A stretch of 64,000 bases of DNA from assembly GCA_028023455.1 (NCBI GenBank), contig JAQFVV010000143.1:1154001-1218000 (forward strand), in the 5' to 3' direction. Within the stretch, counting starts at the first letter, position 1. Each line of letters starts with the position of its first letter. Below, in pieces: positions 11,270 through 22,583 of this stretch. The DNA is from Epiperipatus broadwayi. Taxonomy: Eukaryota; Onychophora; Udeonychophora; Euonychophora; Peripatidae. Under the pieces are notes generated by a model, which worked only from the letters and a program-made list of their open reading frames with translations, was not told the origin of the DNA and did not search any database. The translations under genes and the position numbers were made by a program.

Positions 11270-12780
11270 ATTATATAATAAACAAATTAGAATAAGAATA
11301 TAATGATTAAATAGAATTTTAATAGAAATTGAAGATCATTGTGTATTTTGTTAAATAAGAATTAATAACTTTGTAAATATGTAGTTATTTTTTTCATGTG
11401 TCAAAGAAGTGAAAAGCAGCAGCTGTGCTGATCACTCAGCCACCAATGCTTGACAAAATATGTAGTTTTGATTGAAGCATCAACATGAATGATCTAAATC
11501 AGAGTGGAGAAATTAATTAGAAGCTTTTGAAATGGGAATTTGGAAAAAAATAAAAAAGAATAAATTGAAATCTTATAATTAATGATAAAGAAGGATTGAA
11601 AAGAAAAAAGGACTGTTTATTGAAGAAATTATGAAGTGAAAAAGAATTTGACTAATCATGTATACTGAGGTAAAGGAATTATAAAAGATATGTTGCAGGA
11701 TAGTATGGAGAATAAGAGTAAATGAAATAAAAATAGGAAACTGATTGATGAATTTAAAATAAAAAAATTATTTAAGTCAGAAAGGCTTAAAAAAAGATAA
11801 TCTGATTTGATATTTGAAACACGTCTTTTAAAAGATAACTAATATGTTCGAACTTTCTATAATATGAGCTTTGGATTTGCAAAATATTAACGAATTTATT
11901 ATAAATGTAAGAAAACTTGAAAAGCAAGGCTAATATGATAAAAACTGTAAAACCTCTCAATCAGCAACTATTGTTTTATTAATGATGTTGTTGTTTTTTT
12001 TACTAAAATGAATTAAACTAATGCTAGGATTTTCAACTAAACTTCAAGCTGTTTATAATTTTTTTAAAAAGTTTAAAGTTTTACAGAAATATTGGTTATC
12101 AAATTTTTTTCTCATTTTTATGTTTATTAAATAAATAATATTTAAAAAACAATGCTTCATTTCTTAAACTGATAAATACTGCAAGTTCAATTTCTGTTTC
12201 TAACCAAAACATTTTTTAATTCTGTGCAGTATACAAAACTGAAGGTCAGATCATTATTTCTGAAAAAAAAAGTATCTCATTTTACTTTAAAAGAAAGAAA
12301 AATAACATTTGTTTAATTCATTGAAATTTAGAAGATCATATTTTTTTATATTCTTCATTACAGAACTAATTTTAAAAAGATAATCTATATATGTATAATC
12401 AAATTAATGTGATAATCATTGGTGTTATTAGTAGTAGTCAATAATGTTTGTATATTTTTATATCAAATTGTTTATTAATAATCGTAAACATAATTTCCAG
12501 AGGTTATTAGAATTTATAATATATCTTTAAATATAAAAAGCTGAATTAAATTATTTGAAAGATATGGTTCGAAATAACAAACTGCTATATGTGATAATCA
12601 AAAGCATCTGTAAATTAATAGTAGGTTTTTTTTATTGTTTTACTCATCCTATTTATTTATAAAGGTTTTCTACATAGTCTTACATTAAACCACTAAACAT
12701 CACATGATCACCATTTCTTATAATTGGTCATAAGTATAATTATATATATAACTTTTCACTTCTTTTTCTTTTTAAATTAT
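11270..12780. other. Unassigned AT-rich interval
   Basis: Low-complexity AT-rich DNA between the PLE and the nested palindrome. No coding, RNA or repeat signal was recognised. Confidence 0.5.
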
Positions 12781-12874
12781 AGCTCCATGATAATAAATAT
12801 ATAAAATCAACATTTCTCCTCTTTCTTTTTAAAACTTGTTTTATTCCAAACTATAATTTTATTTCTCTTCCATA

Positions 12875-12914
12875 CAACGTTTCAACTACATTCTGTAGTC
12901 ATTATCAAGTTTCC
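12875..12914 (-). ncRNA. Hammerhead-like stem motif, outer left arm
   Basis: Minus strand: GGAAACTTGATAATGACTAC, a short loop, GTAGT, then TGAAACGTTG. TTGAUAAUGA is the closest box 1 look-alike in the window. Confidence 0.4.
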
Positions 12915-13240
12915 TTAAAAAAAAAAAAAAAAAAAATAACACAAATAAACAAAATATTAATACATCACAAACAAATATATATATATTCAAATAAAACTAC
13001 AATATTATTATCATCTACAAATATAATTATTTACCTCCTTCCCTATATTTAATTATTTCTTTTAAAATACCTTTATAATTTAATACTTTTCTTATATAAA
13101 TTTATTATCTATTCTCTAAATCTTTACCCATTAACATTCTTTTAATACCCCCTCCCCCCCTCTTTTAAAAAATATTCCTATATTACCTTATTTTTTATCT
13201 TTATTTATTAACATTCTATTTAATACTGCTTTATACTGAT

Positions 13241-13394
13241 CAATATATGCTTCCTCTTTTTTTATTCTCTCTTTAAATTTTTTAACACATTCCAATGGCC
13301 TTATATCAAAATTTTCATGCTTAAATTCCTTTTTATGAATATATATAGCAGATTTTTTATCATATAAATGCTGCCTTAATCTAGTCTTTAATTT
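13241..13394 (-). pseudogene. PLE GIY-YIG C-terminal relic
   Basis: Minus-strand translation from 13392 gives KLKTRLRQHLYDKKSAIYIH, then KEFKHENFDIRPLECVKKF. It matches, residue for residue in most places, the C-terminal two thirds of the GIY-YIG domain at 8451-8687. The GIY and YIG strands are missing because the sequence switches into an inverted copy at 13394, so this is a truncated fragment. It shows that the nested palindrome contains PLE coding sequence and not only PLE ends. Confidence 0.8.
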
Positions 13395-13567
13395 AAAGAG
13401 AGAATAAAAAAAGAGGAAGCATATATTAATCAGTATAAACCAGTATTAAATAGAATGTTAATAAATAAAGATAAAAAATAAGATAATATAGGAATATAGA
13501 AATAAAACAAACTAACTCCTTCTTTTTAAAACTTGATTTTTTATGACTATAATCATGAAAAATATAT

Positions 13568-13604
13568 CCAACATTTCGACTATTTTTAATAGTCTTTTTC
13601 AAGG
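13568..13604 (-). ncRNA. Hammerhead-like stem motif, inner left arm
   Basis: Minus strand: CCTTGAAAAAGACTATT, then AATAGTCGAAATGTTGG. The perfect GACTAT/ATAGTC stem is followed by CGAAA. Confidence 0.45.
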
Positions 13605-13641
13605 CACACTTATCTCACTCCCCTTTCCTATTACAAGTGTG

Positions 13642-13678
13642 CCTTGAAAAAGACTATAAAAAATAGTCGAAACGTTGG
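13642..13678 (+). ncRNA. Hammerhead-like stem motif, inner right arm
   Basis: Plus strand: CCTTGAAAAAGACTAT, an A-rich loop, ATAGTCGAAACGTTGG. It is the cleanest stem II plus CGAAAC example here. It faces the inner left motif across about 40 bp. Confidence 0.45.
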
Positions 13679-14098
13679 ATATATTTTTCATGATTATAGT
13701 CATAAAAAATCAAGTTTTAAAAAGAAGGAGTTAGTTTGTTTTATTTCTATATTAGATATATATGAACTATTTTGAAAAGAAGAACTGTGTGCTGGATATA
13801 TTAAATTATTTAATATAGGAATAATATTAAAAGGGGGGTGGTGGTATTAAAAGAATGTTAATGGGTAAAGATTTAGAGAGTAGATAATAAATTTATATAA
13901 AAAGAGTATTAAATTATAAAGGTATTTTAAAAGAAATAATTAAGTATAGGGAAGGAGGTAAATAATTATATTTATAGATGATAATAATATTGTGGTTTTA
14001 TTTGAATATTATATATATTTGTTTGTGATGTATTAATATTTTGTTTATTTGTGTTATTATTTTAGTTTTTTATTTATTATTTATTTATTTATTTTTAA

Positions 14099-14138
14099 GG
14101 AAACTTGATAATGACTACAGAACGTAGTTGAAACATTG
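14099..14138 (+). ncRNA. Hammerhead-like stem motif, outer right arm
   Basis: Plus strand: CTTGATAATGACTAC-AGAA-CGTAGTTGAAACATTG. It has a compact four-base loop and is the inverted partner of 12875-12914. Confidence 0.4.
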
Positions 14139-14176
14139 TATGGAAGAGAAATACTTGCTCATAAGTGTTATTAAAA

Positions 14177-14735
14177 CAGGCAAAACTCTCCATACAGTAG
14201 TACCACTCAGTACAAGCCAGAGTAATCAATGGATGCCAGAAGGCTTGTGAATAAAATCCCTATCTAGTGCCTACTCATCTACTATGACCAGACAAGTTTC
14301 TGGCTTGTGGCCTTCATCAGTGAAGAGCCTTAGATGTGAGAGCACTGTACCTAGATCTTAGGATCTACTGCAACACTTCAGCAGTCACCTTTTATCTCTA
14401 CTTAACTACAAAACTATGAGAATAAAATTAAAAACACTATAATATTTTCAGTCTAAGCTCAGATTGAAAATATTATTGTTTTTCAATTTTATTTTCATAG
14501 TTTTGTAGTTAAATAGAGATAAAAGATGGCTTCTGGGGGGTTGCATTAGAATCTAAGATCTAAGTGCAATGTTCTCAGATCTGAGGCTCCTCACTGACAA
14601 AGGTCACAAGCCAGAAACTAGTCTGAGGATATTGGATGAGTAGGCACTAGATAGGGATTTTATGCACAAGCCTTGTCATCCATCAATTACTCTGGCTTGC
14701 ACTGAGTGGCACTACTGTATGGAGAGTCCCACCTG
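14177..14735. mobile_element. 559-bp foldback (MITE-like) with CAGG termini
   Basis: Almost the whole element is an inverted repeat with a centre near 14460. The left end reads CAGGCAAAACTCTCCATACA; the complement of the right end reads CAGGTGGGACTCTCCATACA. Shared internal blocks include TAGGCACTAGATAGGGATTTT (or its complement) and CACAAGCCAGAAAC. No protein is encoded. No convincing target-site duplication was seen. A fragment of the same terminal sequence recurs at 46296-46324. The superfamily cannot be named from these termini. Confidence 0.8.
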
Positions 14736-16095
14736 CTATCATATTAGTCATATAATATTAGATATCTTCTTGACTGTGTTTGGTATCAATTCTTTAACAT
14801 GTATATTTATGTTTTAGATCACAATTTTATCTTAAGTACATTTTTTTCTTCTTACATCTAATTACACCCTGATAATTAGATTTGAAAATGTAAATAACAT
14901 TGAGATTTACATTTACAAAAAAGTAAAAATCTATAATATTTAGATTTATAAGTCTTCTTTTTTTAAAAAAAAATTGTTACTAACATTTCTACAGCATCAT
15001 TAAGACCAATTTTCTCATATTTTTCATTTGAGTCACCATCATTGCTTTGTTAGCCAAATACAAATCAAACATTTTTGAATTTAACCCACAAAACATTATT
15101 AATAACTTGTCTTAAAACTAGGTTAAAGGTATAAGCATTTTCCAACTTGGGTATAATAATAATTTCAAATACAAAACTATCTAAGGAACTTTAGAATTAA
15201 AAATAATTGGACCATTTTTTATATTAGTAACTGAAACTTAAGATATTAAGATTAAAAAAATAAACTAAATGTGATCAAATCTAAATGAAATAAAATATTT
15301 TTTGTCATCACATGTTGTTGAATTATATTTAGTTACTATGAATGTAAAATTTCTATATGCAACATTTTTATTCCGATAATATTTGAATAGAATTTTGGAC
15401 ATGGTGTGTTTAGATGAAGATACTCATTTATATATCAAAGACAGCAAATTCTATACACGTTTAATCATTATGAATATTTTTATGTTCAAATAATTTTATT
15501 CAGTATTAGGTAAATTTTTTGTAGTTATTTGACTTTTTTTTTTGTTGTATGATAATAAATGTTGAATTTGAATATTTAGTATTCAAGATGCATTAAAATT
15601 TTAAAGATATTAGTAATGTAATTCCCAAAATATTTAATAAAACAGTAGAATACATATTACAATAACATCAATACATTCTATTATTTGTCATGAACAAAAT
15701 ATTGCACAAAATGATGGTTTTACCCAATGGGAGATATATTATGCAAATTAAATTCTTATTATCAATTCTATTTGATGTTTGCATTTCTAGATGGTAGTAA
15801 ATTTTAAATTGGTCTGATTGAAACTAGGCATTATTTTAATCCATTGAAAAATTGAATACTTATTTCAAAAATTATTAATGATAGGCTTTGTCTTTACTCT
15901 TACAATCATGAATTAAATTTGGGAAAATGTTTAAAAGTTGATTTGAATTCTATATTGAACCAGGTGAGGTAGTAGATCAAATAGAAACATAACATAGCAT
16001 GATTTTTTTTTTTTACTCTTTAACAGGAATAAAAAACTGTGAACAGCAAATTGTTGAGATAAACACATTGTTGACTTCTTATACATATAACATAT
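14736..16095. other. Unassigned AT-rich interval
   Basis: AT-rich sequence with no coding potential, RNA gene or internal repeat that I could support. Confidence 0.5.
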
Positions 16096-16452
16096 AAATA
16101 ATACATGAGCAATTTAAAAGTATTGCAGTTGGTATTGTTATAATTGACTATTTATTAGTCTGCATTACAGTGACATGTTTATTTCATGTTTAAAGAGGTT
16201 TATTTAAACTTCATTGTATCAGTATTTCATACTCTGTAGTCAAGTTGCAATCTTTAAGTGTCCATATATATTCAATGGACCATGAGTAAGAGTGGATTTC
16301 CATTCTTGCTATTAAAATGTGAGAGGGTTGCCTTGACAGCAGTAAGAAATATTGATTACTATCCTTACTGTGAATGTTTATGTGGTTACTGGTGGTTTCT
16401 AATGGTTACTAATTATCCCATTTAGCTTTAAGCATTATTTCACTTATTATTT
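16096..16452 (+). repeat. Tandem duplication, unit 1 (357 bp)
   Basis: Begins AAATAATACATGAGCAATTT and runs through TTCAATGGACCATGAGTAAG to ATTATTT. The next unit begins 357 bp later at 16453 with the same words. It serves as the reference for recognising that unit 2 is interrupted. Confidence 0.85.
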
Positions 16453-16627
16453 AAATAATACATGAGCAATTTAAAAGTATTGCAGTTTGTAATGTTATAA
16501 TTAACTATTTATTAGTCTGCATAACAGTGACATGTTTATTTCATGTTTAAAGAGGTTTATTTAAACTTCATTGTATCAATATTTCATATTCTGTAGTCAA
16601 GTTGCAATCTTTAAGTGTCCATATTGC
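16453..16627 (+). repeat. Tandem duplication, unit 2, first part
   Basis: Matches 16096-16267 closely up to AAGTGTCCATAT, then breaks off. The continuation expected from unit 1 (ATTCAATGGACC...) resumes only at 18343. Confidence 0.85.
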
Positions 16628-18342
16628 AACAGGGCAGGCATAATCAAACCCTGTTGCGATAATTAGACAAATACGGATTCGTATACTTAACGCATTATTA
16701 AAAAAATATATATCTTATTACTAATGTATTATTAAAAATATATATTACTTTACTAACAAAATTAATATTTATAGTTTGATGTACAATCAATGGTCATTTG
16801 CATGGTCGTATTGAATTGATTTAGTTATTTTAATTAAAAGGAACTCATAGAAGAGATATGGGGGGTTATACACTTGCTCTGATTTTTTTCTCTCTTTTGT
16901 CAAACCCAGCTATACACATCGCTATGTATATGTGTGAGTGCATTTTTGAACCATTAAAAATGAAAAATTCACAAAATAAAAATAAAAAAATATTTTGTTT
17001 GATAAACTTTTAAATATATACATATTAAGTCAACAAAAGAACTTTAAATATCAAGATGGAAGACTAATTTTGCAGAACAATGGAAGTAATTATTATAAAA
17101 ATCATGGAATGCCTAATACCAATTAAATATTATTTGGAAAGAAATAGGTGTAAAAAGCTTTTGTGGTACATTCCAACAAAGGCATATGGAATGTGAATGG
17201 CAATATAATTAAAAAAAAAAGAGTGAAAAGAAAGATAAGTTTGATAATTAAAGAAAAATTAAATTTATTATTTTAGTATAAGTTTGGAGGTAGAAGAAAG
17301 TAAACAGAACGTGATATACATTTTGATAAAATATGGTCAGGCTGGGGTAGAGGCTTCAACGTGCGGAGGGTCCAAATCCTTTGCCCCCGAATGTATAGCA
17401 GCTGCTGATAGCAGAGAAGGATGTCAAGCCCGGAGAATTCGCCTCAATAAGCAACAATATTGAATCGCCAGAAGAGAAAGAAAATAAATAAATAAACAGA
17501 CTTTAGCCATGGAACCCGAACTTCAAAGAAAAAAAAAACAAAGTTTGTTCACCGACAAAGAACCGGAGATTCCATTTTCACCAAGAGGATTCGATCAATT
17601 CCCCGGGGAAACCAGGTATTTTCTTTCTAATTACATCTATATATGTCACTTTTAGTAAGCTTACTCCACGAATTTGAGAAAACTGTTTATTTGACACAAT
17701 TGTGAACTTAAAATTTATTTTCTTTGCCCGGAGAGATCAAATTATTTACTACGGAATTTATTAGTGTATAAATTAGTCCAATTAAATCTTCGGTGCAAAA
17801 TACATATAATAGCATATTTGTGTGTGTGGGAGTTTTGGCAAAAAGAGAAAGGAGCAAACAAAGAAAAAAAGAAAACTGATATGAATCTTTGATTTAAAAG
17901 AGACACTAATTTAGCTTAAGTAAATAATATATTTTTTTTATACATACGTAAATATCATAGCTAATAAATGTATATAAAATGAATGGTTTTTTGTTTTGTT
18001 TTTATGTTATGAGTTTTTTTTTTTTTAAATAAAAAAAAAGAGAGAGTTAGATCTACTGTCAGTAAATTTTACCACCAGCCCTGAGCAGAGCTAGTCCAGG
18101 GGCATTTCCATATTGGTATTCCAGTTCTCCCAGCATAATTCTTATAGAAATATGGGATTGGCACTTGAGGTCATAAATTGATGCTCATAAATATGCTGGG
18201 GCAATAAAATGGAATAATTTAGGAATAAATATTCTTTTAAAGCATTACGCATACACGTGTATCATTATATATACATACACGCAATCGTACAAGACTACAT
18301 ATATGCATAAAATACATATGGAAAATGGCTAATCCCGTTATA
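16628..18342. mobile_element. ~1.7 kb insertion splitting the second tandem unit
   Basis: Defined by comparison with unit 1. The flanks CCATAT and ATATTCAATGG are contiguous there and separated here. The left edge starts near TTGCAACAGGGCAGG and forms a hairpin with ACCCTGTTGC (16650-16659). The complement of the right edge begins TTATAACGGGATTAGCC, only weakly similar to the left edge, so terminal inverted repeats are not established. An ATAT-type target duplication is possible but unprovable in AT-rich flanks. The insert contains a conspicuously less AT-rich block at about 17340-17620 with a candidate first exon. Confidence 0.65.
17509..17615 (+). CDS. Candidate first coding exon (unidentified protein)
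   Basis: The ATG at 17509 has a strong Kozak context (GCCATGG). It opens 35 codons plus two bases ending in CAG, directly followed by GTATTT, a plausible 5' splice donor. The peptide begins MEPELQRKKKQSLF and ends GFDQFPGET. It is charged, has no membrane segment and I do not recognise it. Past the donor the frame stops after 13 more codons, as expected for intron sequence. Codon and base composition here (CCGGAG, CCCCGGGG) differ sharply from the surrounding AT-rich DNA, and a GC-richer leader precedes it (17340-17500). No second exon was identified. It could be a real gene start, a captured exon in a mobile element, or chance. Confidence 0.35.
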
Positions 18343-18470
18343 ATATATATTCAATGGACCATTAGTAAGAGTGGATTTCCATTCTTGCTATTAAAAGGTG
18401 AGAAGAAATATTGATTACTATCCTTACTGTGAATGTTTATGTGGTTATTGATGGTTTCTAATGGATATAA
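18343..18470 (+). repeat. Tandem duplication, unit 2, resumed part
   Basis: Matches 16265-16408: ATTCAATGGACCA, then AGTAAGAGTGGATTTCCATT and CTATCCTTACTGTGAATG. It lacks about 20 bp (GTTGCCTTGACAGC and neighbours) present in unit 1. Confidence 0.85.
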
Positions 18471-20589
18471 CATATGATACAATTATTTATTATATTAAAT
18501 TTGATATACTCCACTGCCACTAATCCCTTAGGCAGAGTAGCATAATACCCAGAGGGTACCTATGACCAGGCCAAGGCTATATAAAATGTATAACTGCAAC
18601 CATATTTGAAGGACATAGATCTTTTTGACTGCTGGATTCAACACCTGTCATTCAAAGCACTTTTTGTTTTGAAGTAATCTTCAGGTGCCAGTTAATTACA
18701 AGTAGTTAACGTGCTCTGAATAATGGTAAACTAATTCAGCACCTAAGAAATCACAACTAGCTCAATCATAAGAATAATATAATAAATTGCTGCTCTAACT
18801 TCTTATAATCAAGAAAATTGACCAACAAATACTAATTTCTAAAATAATTTATTTTAAAACTGATAACTAATTTATGACTTCAACATTTCTTTTTCTGAAT
18901 AAAATAATAATACATAATAGCATATATCTTCACACATATTATGATAAACATACAATAGTAATAATATAAACATAAAGCATTAAAATAAGTACAAGCATTC
19001 AAATGCACATAAACAGTGCATTTTATGTGGTTATAGAGTTCATTTATTACACTGACTCTGAAAGGCTTCAAAGATTGCAATGGCTACATTAATTAATATT
19101 GAAAATTGGAATAAGAGAATGTTATTACCTATAGGATTTTCGAATGTGGTGGCTTCAACTTATTTACTACTACATGTGTGTTTTACCAACCGGTTGGATT
19201 TTAGGCATCTGATACAGTCCTGATGATTGCGGCTCCAGGTTACTTCTTACTCAAGGCAGTTAGACACTTTTTGGCAGCTTTAAATTATTAAGTGGGCATT
19301 GCTTCTATCAGACAGACTGCTGATGTTCTTAGGGATGAAGGTTGGAGCTCATCACATTCTCTGAAAGCTGCTTAGCACTGCATTGTATTCATTGACTTTA
19401 GATATGTGAATGACTCTAACTATGTGAAAAGACTAGATATGTGAAAAAGACTGACAAAATTTTCGGCTCTATTTATATGATGATCCTGTTGTTATCCCTT
19501 TTTAATTAGTTTTTAAATTCATCCACTGCTTTGATTAAATTCTTTTGATAAGATGACTTTTAATTAATCCTGTTTATGGATTTTAATTAGTAGCCATTGC
19601 TAATCCTGTTTTTATATAGCTTATGAGTATTTGCAATCTTTGAGGGAAATTTTATTTATAAACTCTCATTTATTTTTAATATTTAACTTTCATTATTTTT
19701 TTAACATACACACATTTTACTATTTTTTTATGTTTACAATCAACTCGTTACTTACGCACACATATATTTTATTTTAATTAAATAAATGAGAAGAGATATT
19801 TTTATTTTTTTAGTTTTTAAGACTTCTTTTTTTTCTTTAATATTTTAAATTTTCTCAGTTACATTTCCCCTCAGGCTAACTGCATTTTCTTTTAATAAAC
19901 TAACTTTCTAAGTATACTTTCTTGATTTATTCTATAGTTTTGTCAAGTTAAATTTTCTCTTCCCTCTACTAATTAATTTTTAAACAATACTACTGACTTT
20001 TAACAAACTGTTTTAAACTAATAATAAAACTCTTTAAACTTTTGTAGATTTCTTCTTTTTTCAAATGAGATATATTAATTTCAAAATCTTTCTGTTAGAT
20101 TTTATTTTAATAGTTGCAAACAACAATTTTATATGGGGCGCTATTCATTAGTGGTACAATATAGAAAAGAAATAATTTATAAAAAGAGATTTCTCTTTCA
20201 TAATCTACTGTATAATTTACAATTTGGAAAAAATTATCTGGGTCTGAAATTAATTCTTAATTCTGGATTGAATGATTGTTCTAATTGACTAATTTCTTGC
20301 CAAAGAATTTGCTTCTTAAAAAATGTAGATTTTATTTAATATTTTATATTAATTATTTAATTGAGGCATGTCATTATGTAAGTTATCCATTAATTAGTTT
20401 AACAAAATAATTACTGTTATAACAAGTATATATATATAGATGGCCAAGATGCTCTCTATTTAGCTTAATACCAAACTATATATTTAACATTGTCTGTAAA
20501 AAAATTAACATTTTTTTCAGAGATAATCAAATACAGAATATCTACCAAATCTCAATTTCACATTTATTTAAATAGAGAGAATTCTATTG
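18471..20589. other. Unassigned interval
   Basis: Mostly AT-rich. A slightly GC-richer stretch at 19140-19420 gives a stop-broken minus-strand reading with runs such as KCLTALSKK and IIRTVSDA. It may be a very old coding relic but matches no family I recognise. Confidence 0.4.
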
Positions 20590-21665
20590 TTTTATATTAT
20601 CAATCAGTAGTGTTCTGTTCCACGGACAAGTCCAGAAGCAGCTTATCGCCATATCATACATTTTGCCATTTCATTCTCTTCATTTTCCAGCTCTTCAATT
20701 TGATGTAATTCTTCCCATCTCTTATATCATCCAACAATGTCAACTATTTCCATCCTTTCTTCTTGTTTTCACTCACCATTCTCCCCAAAACATCTTTCAT
20801 TAAACTAAACTTTTTTCTTAATATATGTCCAATCCAGTTTTTTCTTTCTATTTCTAATTTCCTCTATCAATTTTTTTCTCATTTAAATCTGTTATTTTAT
20901 TCATCCAACTGACTTTTTTCATTCTTCTTCATGATCATATCTCAAAAGCTTCCTATCTGTTCCTAGTTTTATTATTCAGTGCCATGTTCTATAATCACAT
21001 AATAGTACACTCCACACATAGCATTTAATTAATCTTTTCCTTAATTATTTCATCAAAGATCTATAAAATACTTTCTTTTAAAGATGCCTTCTTTACCAAT
21101 GCTTTTTTTTTTAACTTCATCTTCACTCAACCAACTACCCAACTATCTAAACTGCTTTCCTTGTTGAACTATATTATTAAGGATTTCAATTTTCAGTCTT
21201 TTTGCATTTCATCATATCCATAAATTCTTAGTCTTTTCAACATTAATGTTTATTCCATATTCCATACATCCTTCCTCCAATTTATTCAACATATTCTGAA
21301 GATACTTTTCATTCTCAGTTGTATGAGCCCTATCATCTGAAAATCTTATACATTTTATTATTCTACCTCTAATATTTGCTCCTGTACTATCTAAATAATT
21401 ATTTAACATGTCTTCTAACTAAGTATCAAAAAAAAGTGACATGCTGCATCCTTGCCTAACTCCTCTTTCTATATTTACTTCATCAGAATCATTATTCTCC
21501 AGTCTAATTCTTATTCTTTGCTCAATCTATATATTCCAAATCAATTGTTTTTCTTTCCAAAATATTCCTTTATTTTTTAAGATGGTCATAAGTTTATTCC
21601 AGATTACTCTATCAAATGCTTTTTCCAAATAATTTATATTATTTGTAAATTTAATAACTTTATTT
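20590..21665 (-). pseudogene. Non-LTR retrotransposon (LINE) RT and C-terminal relic
   Basis: In minus-strand order, broken frames give LEKAFDRVIWNKLMTILKNK near 21650-21590 (RT motif A region with the catalytic aspartate), GVRQGCSMS near 21456-21430 (RT motif 4), and a 65-codon open stretch from 21409. That stretch contains RFSDD at residues 23-27, the F(A)DD catalytic box, and YGININVEKTK. Next come QFR.LGSWLSEDEVKKK (21130-21085) and, past 20900, the LINE C-terminal signatures LDWT(G)YI.. and LDDIRDGKNY near 20745-20715. These features fit a RTE/CR1/Jockey-like LINE ORF2. Stops occur within motif A/B, after LWI, before LGSW and further on, so it is dead. The 5' part is missing. Confidence 0.82.
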
Positions 21666-22304
21666 ATTGTACTATAGAAAATTTATTATCCTAAGCAATT
21701 AATATGTTATAAAATTTTTGCATAACTCAAGATTTAAATTTAAAAAATAAATAATTTTTTTTATTGTGTATATATATTAATGCATTTTTTTGAATGACTG
21801 TATAAATAAATATATACAGTATGTTGCTGAATTGAAAATATTTTTGTAAAGCATTTATTATTTGAAATATATATTTATAATATTATTTGTAATCTTCAAT
21901 TAATAATTTTGTGTTTAATAAAATTTAGTTTGCTTCTAGTGAATGAAATAGAAATATATTTTTTTTATTTTTTAAAAAAATAAAAAAATTTATTCCATTG
22001 TTAGCGAATAAAGAAAAAAAAATTTTTTATATTATGAAGTTGTGAAAAAAACTTTTTTGTGTGATAATTTGAATCAATTGGCATGATAAATTACATAAAA
22101 TTATTATACTTCTTAATAAATATATATATTATTTAATAAAAGTTATGTTTGTTTTAAGCAAAAATATATTTTTACAAATGTTTATCTATCTATACTTTTA
22201 AATAATATCAAAAAAAAAAATAGTTTTTTTTAAAAATAATGCTTTTGTAAACATTCAATAAAAAAATATAAAAATAGCAAAGTAATCTGACTAAATAATA
22301 TGTT
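21666..22304. other. Unassigned AT-rich interval
   Basis: Long A and T runs. The LINE homology seems to fade here; no further RT or endonuclease motifs were recognised on either strand. Confidence 0.5.
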
Positions 22305-22440
22305 GGGTCATTTCATAAAAGCATTTGAAACCTTTTTGATTTTTATGGAGTGGATAGCTATAGGGAGCTTGAAAATTTGAGTTCAAATCCCTTCTAATTA
22401 CATTAAGTTCAGTATAGACAATATATTTATATTTAAATAT
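22305..22440 (+). repeat. SINE-like dispersed repeat, fragment 1
   Basis: Contains ATGGAGTGGATAGCTATAGG, then GAGTTCAAATCCCTTCTAA and AGTTCAGTATAGACAATAT. The middle word fits an RNA polymerase III B box (GTTCAAATC). It is shared with five other copies up to 26.56 kb. Confidence 0.7.
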
Positions 22441-22583
22441 TTTTGCTATAAATAAAACATACAATTTCAATTTAAATAAAATTATTTTCTTCATCAGGCT
22501 CTTTTAATCATCCTTGTTTATGTGCAATATTATCAATATAACATTTATTGCAGTTATTTACTATTAACTTTATTATATGTCAA

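Larger units (their letters stand above)
12875..14150. mobile_element. Nested palindrome built from PLE ends and a PLE relic
   Basis: The outer arms pair 12875-13170 with about 13835-14138; for example, CCATTAACATTCTTTTAAT near 13129 has its complement near 13846. Inside, 13191-13285 pairs with 13394-13493, and 13500-13618 pairs with 13637-13755. The innermost right arm continues to about 13818 as a full PLE pseudo-LTR in plus orientation, with GAACTATTTTGAAAAGAAGA. Between arms sits a GIY-YIG coding relic (13241-13394). Four hammerhead-like motifs occur, one per outer and inner arm. The simplest reading is one or more PLE insertions in head-to-head arrangement, or aberrant reverse transcription that generated inverted copies. 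Confidence 0.8.

Noticed and set aside
19140-19420. Possible old coding relic on the minus strand (KCLTALSKK, IIRTVSDA)
   Set aside because: Five stops in under 70 codons and no family match; not strong enough to list as a pseudogene.
21441-21632. 63-codon plus-strand ORF
   Set aside because: It lies antisense to the LINE RT motifs on the minus strand and has no features of its own.
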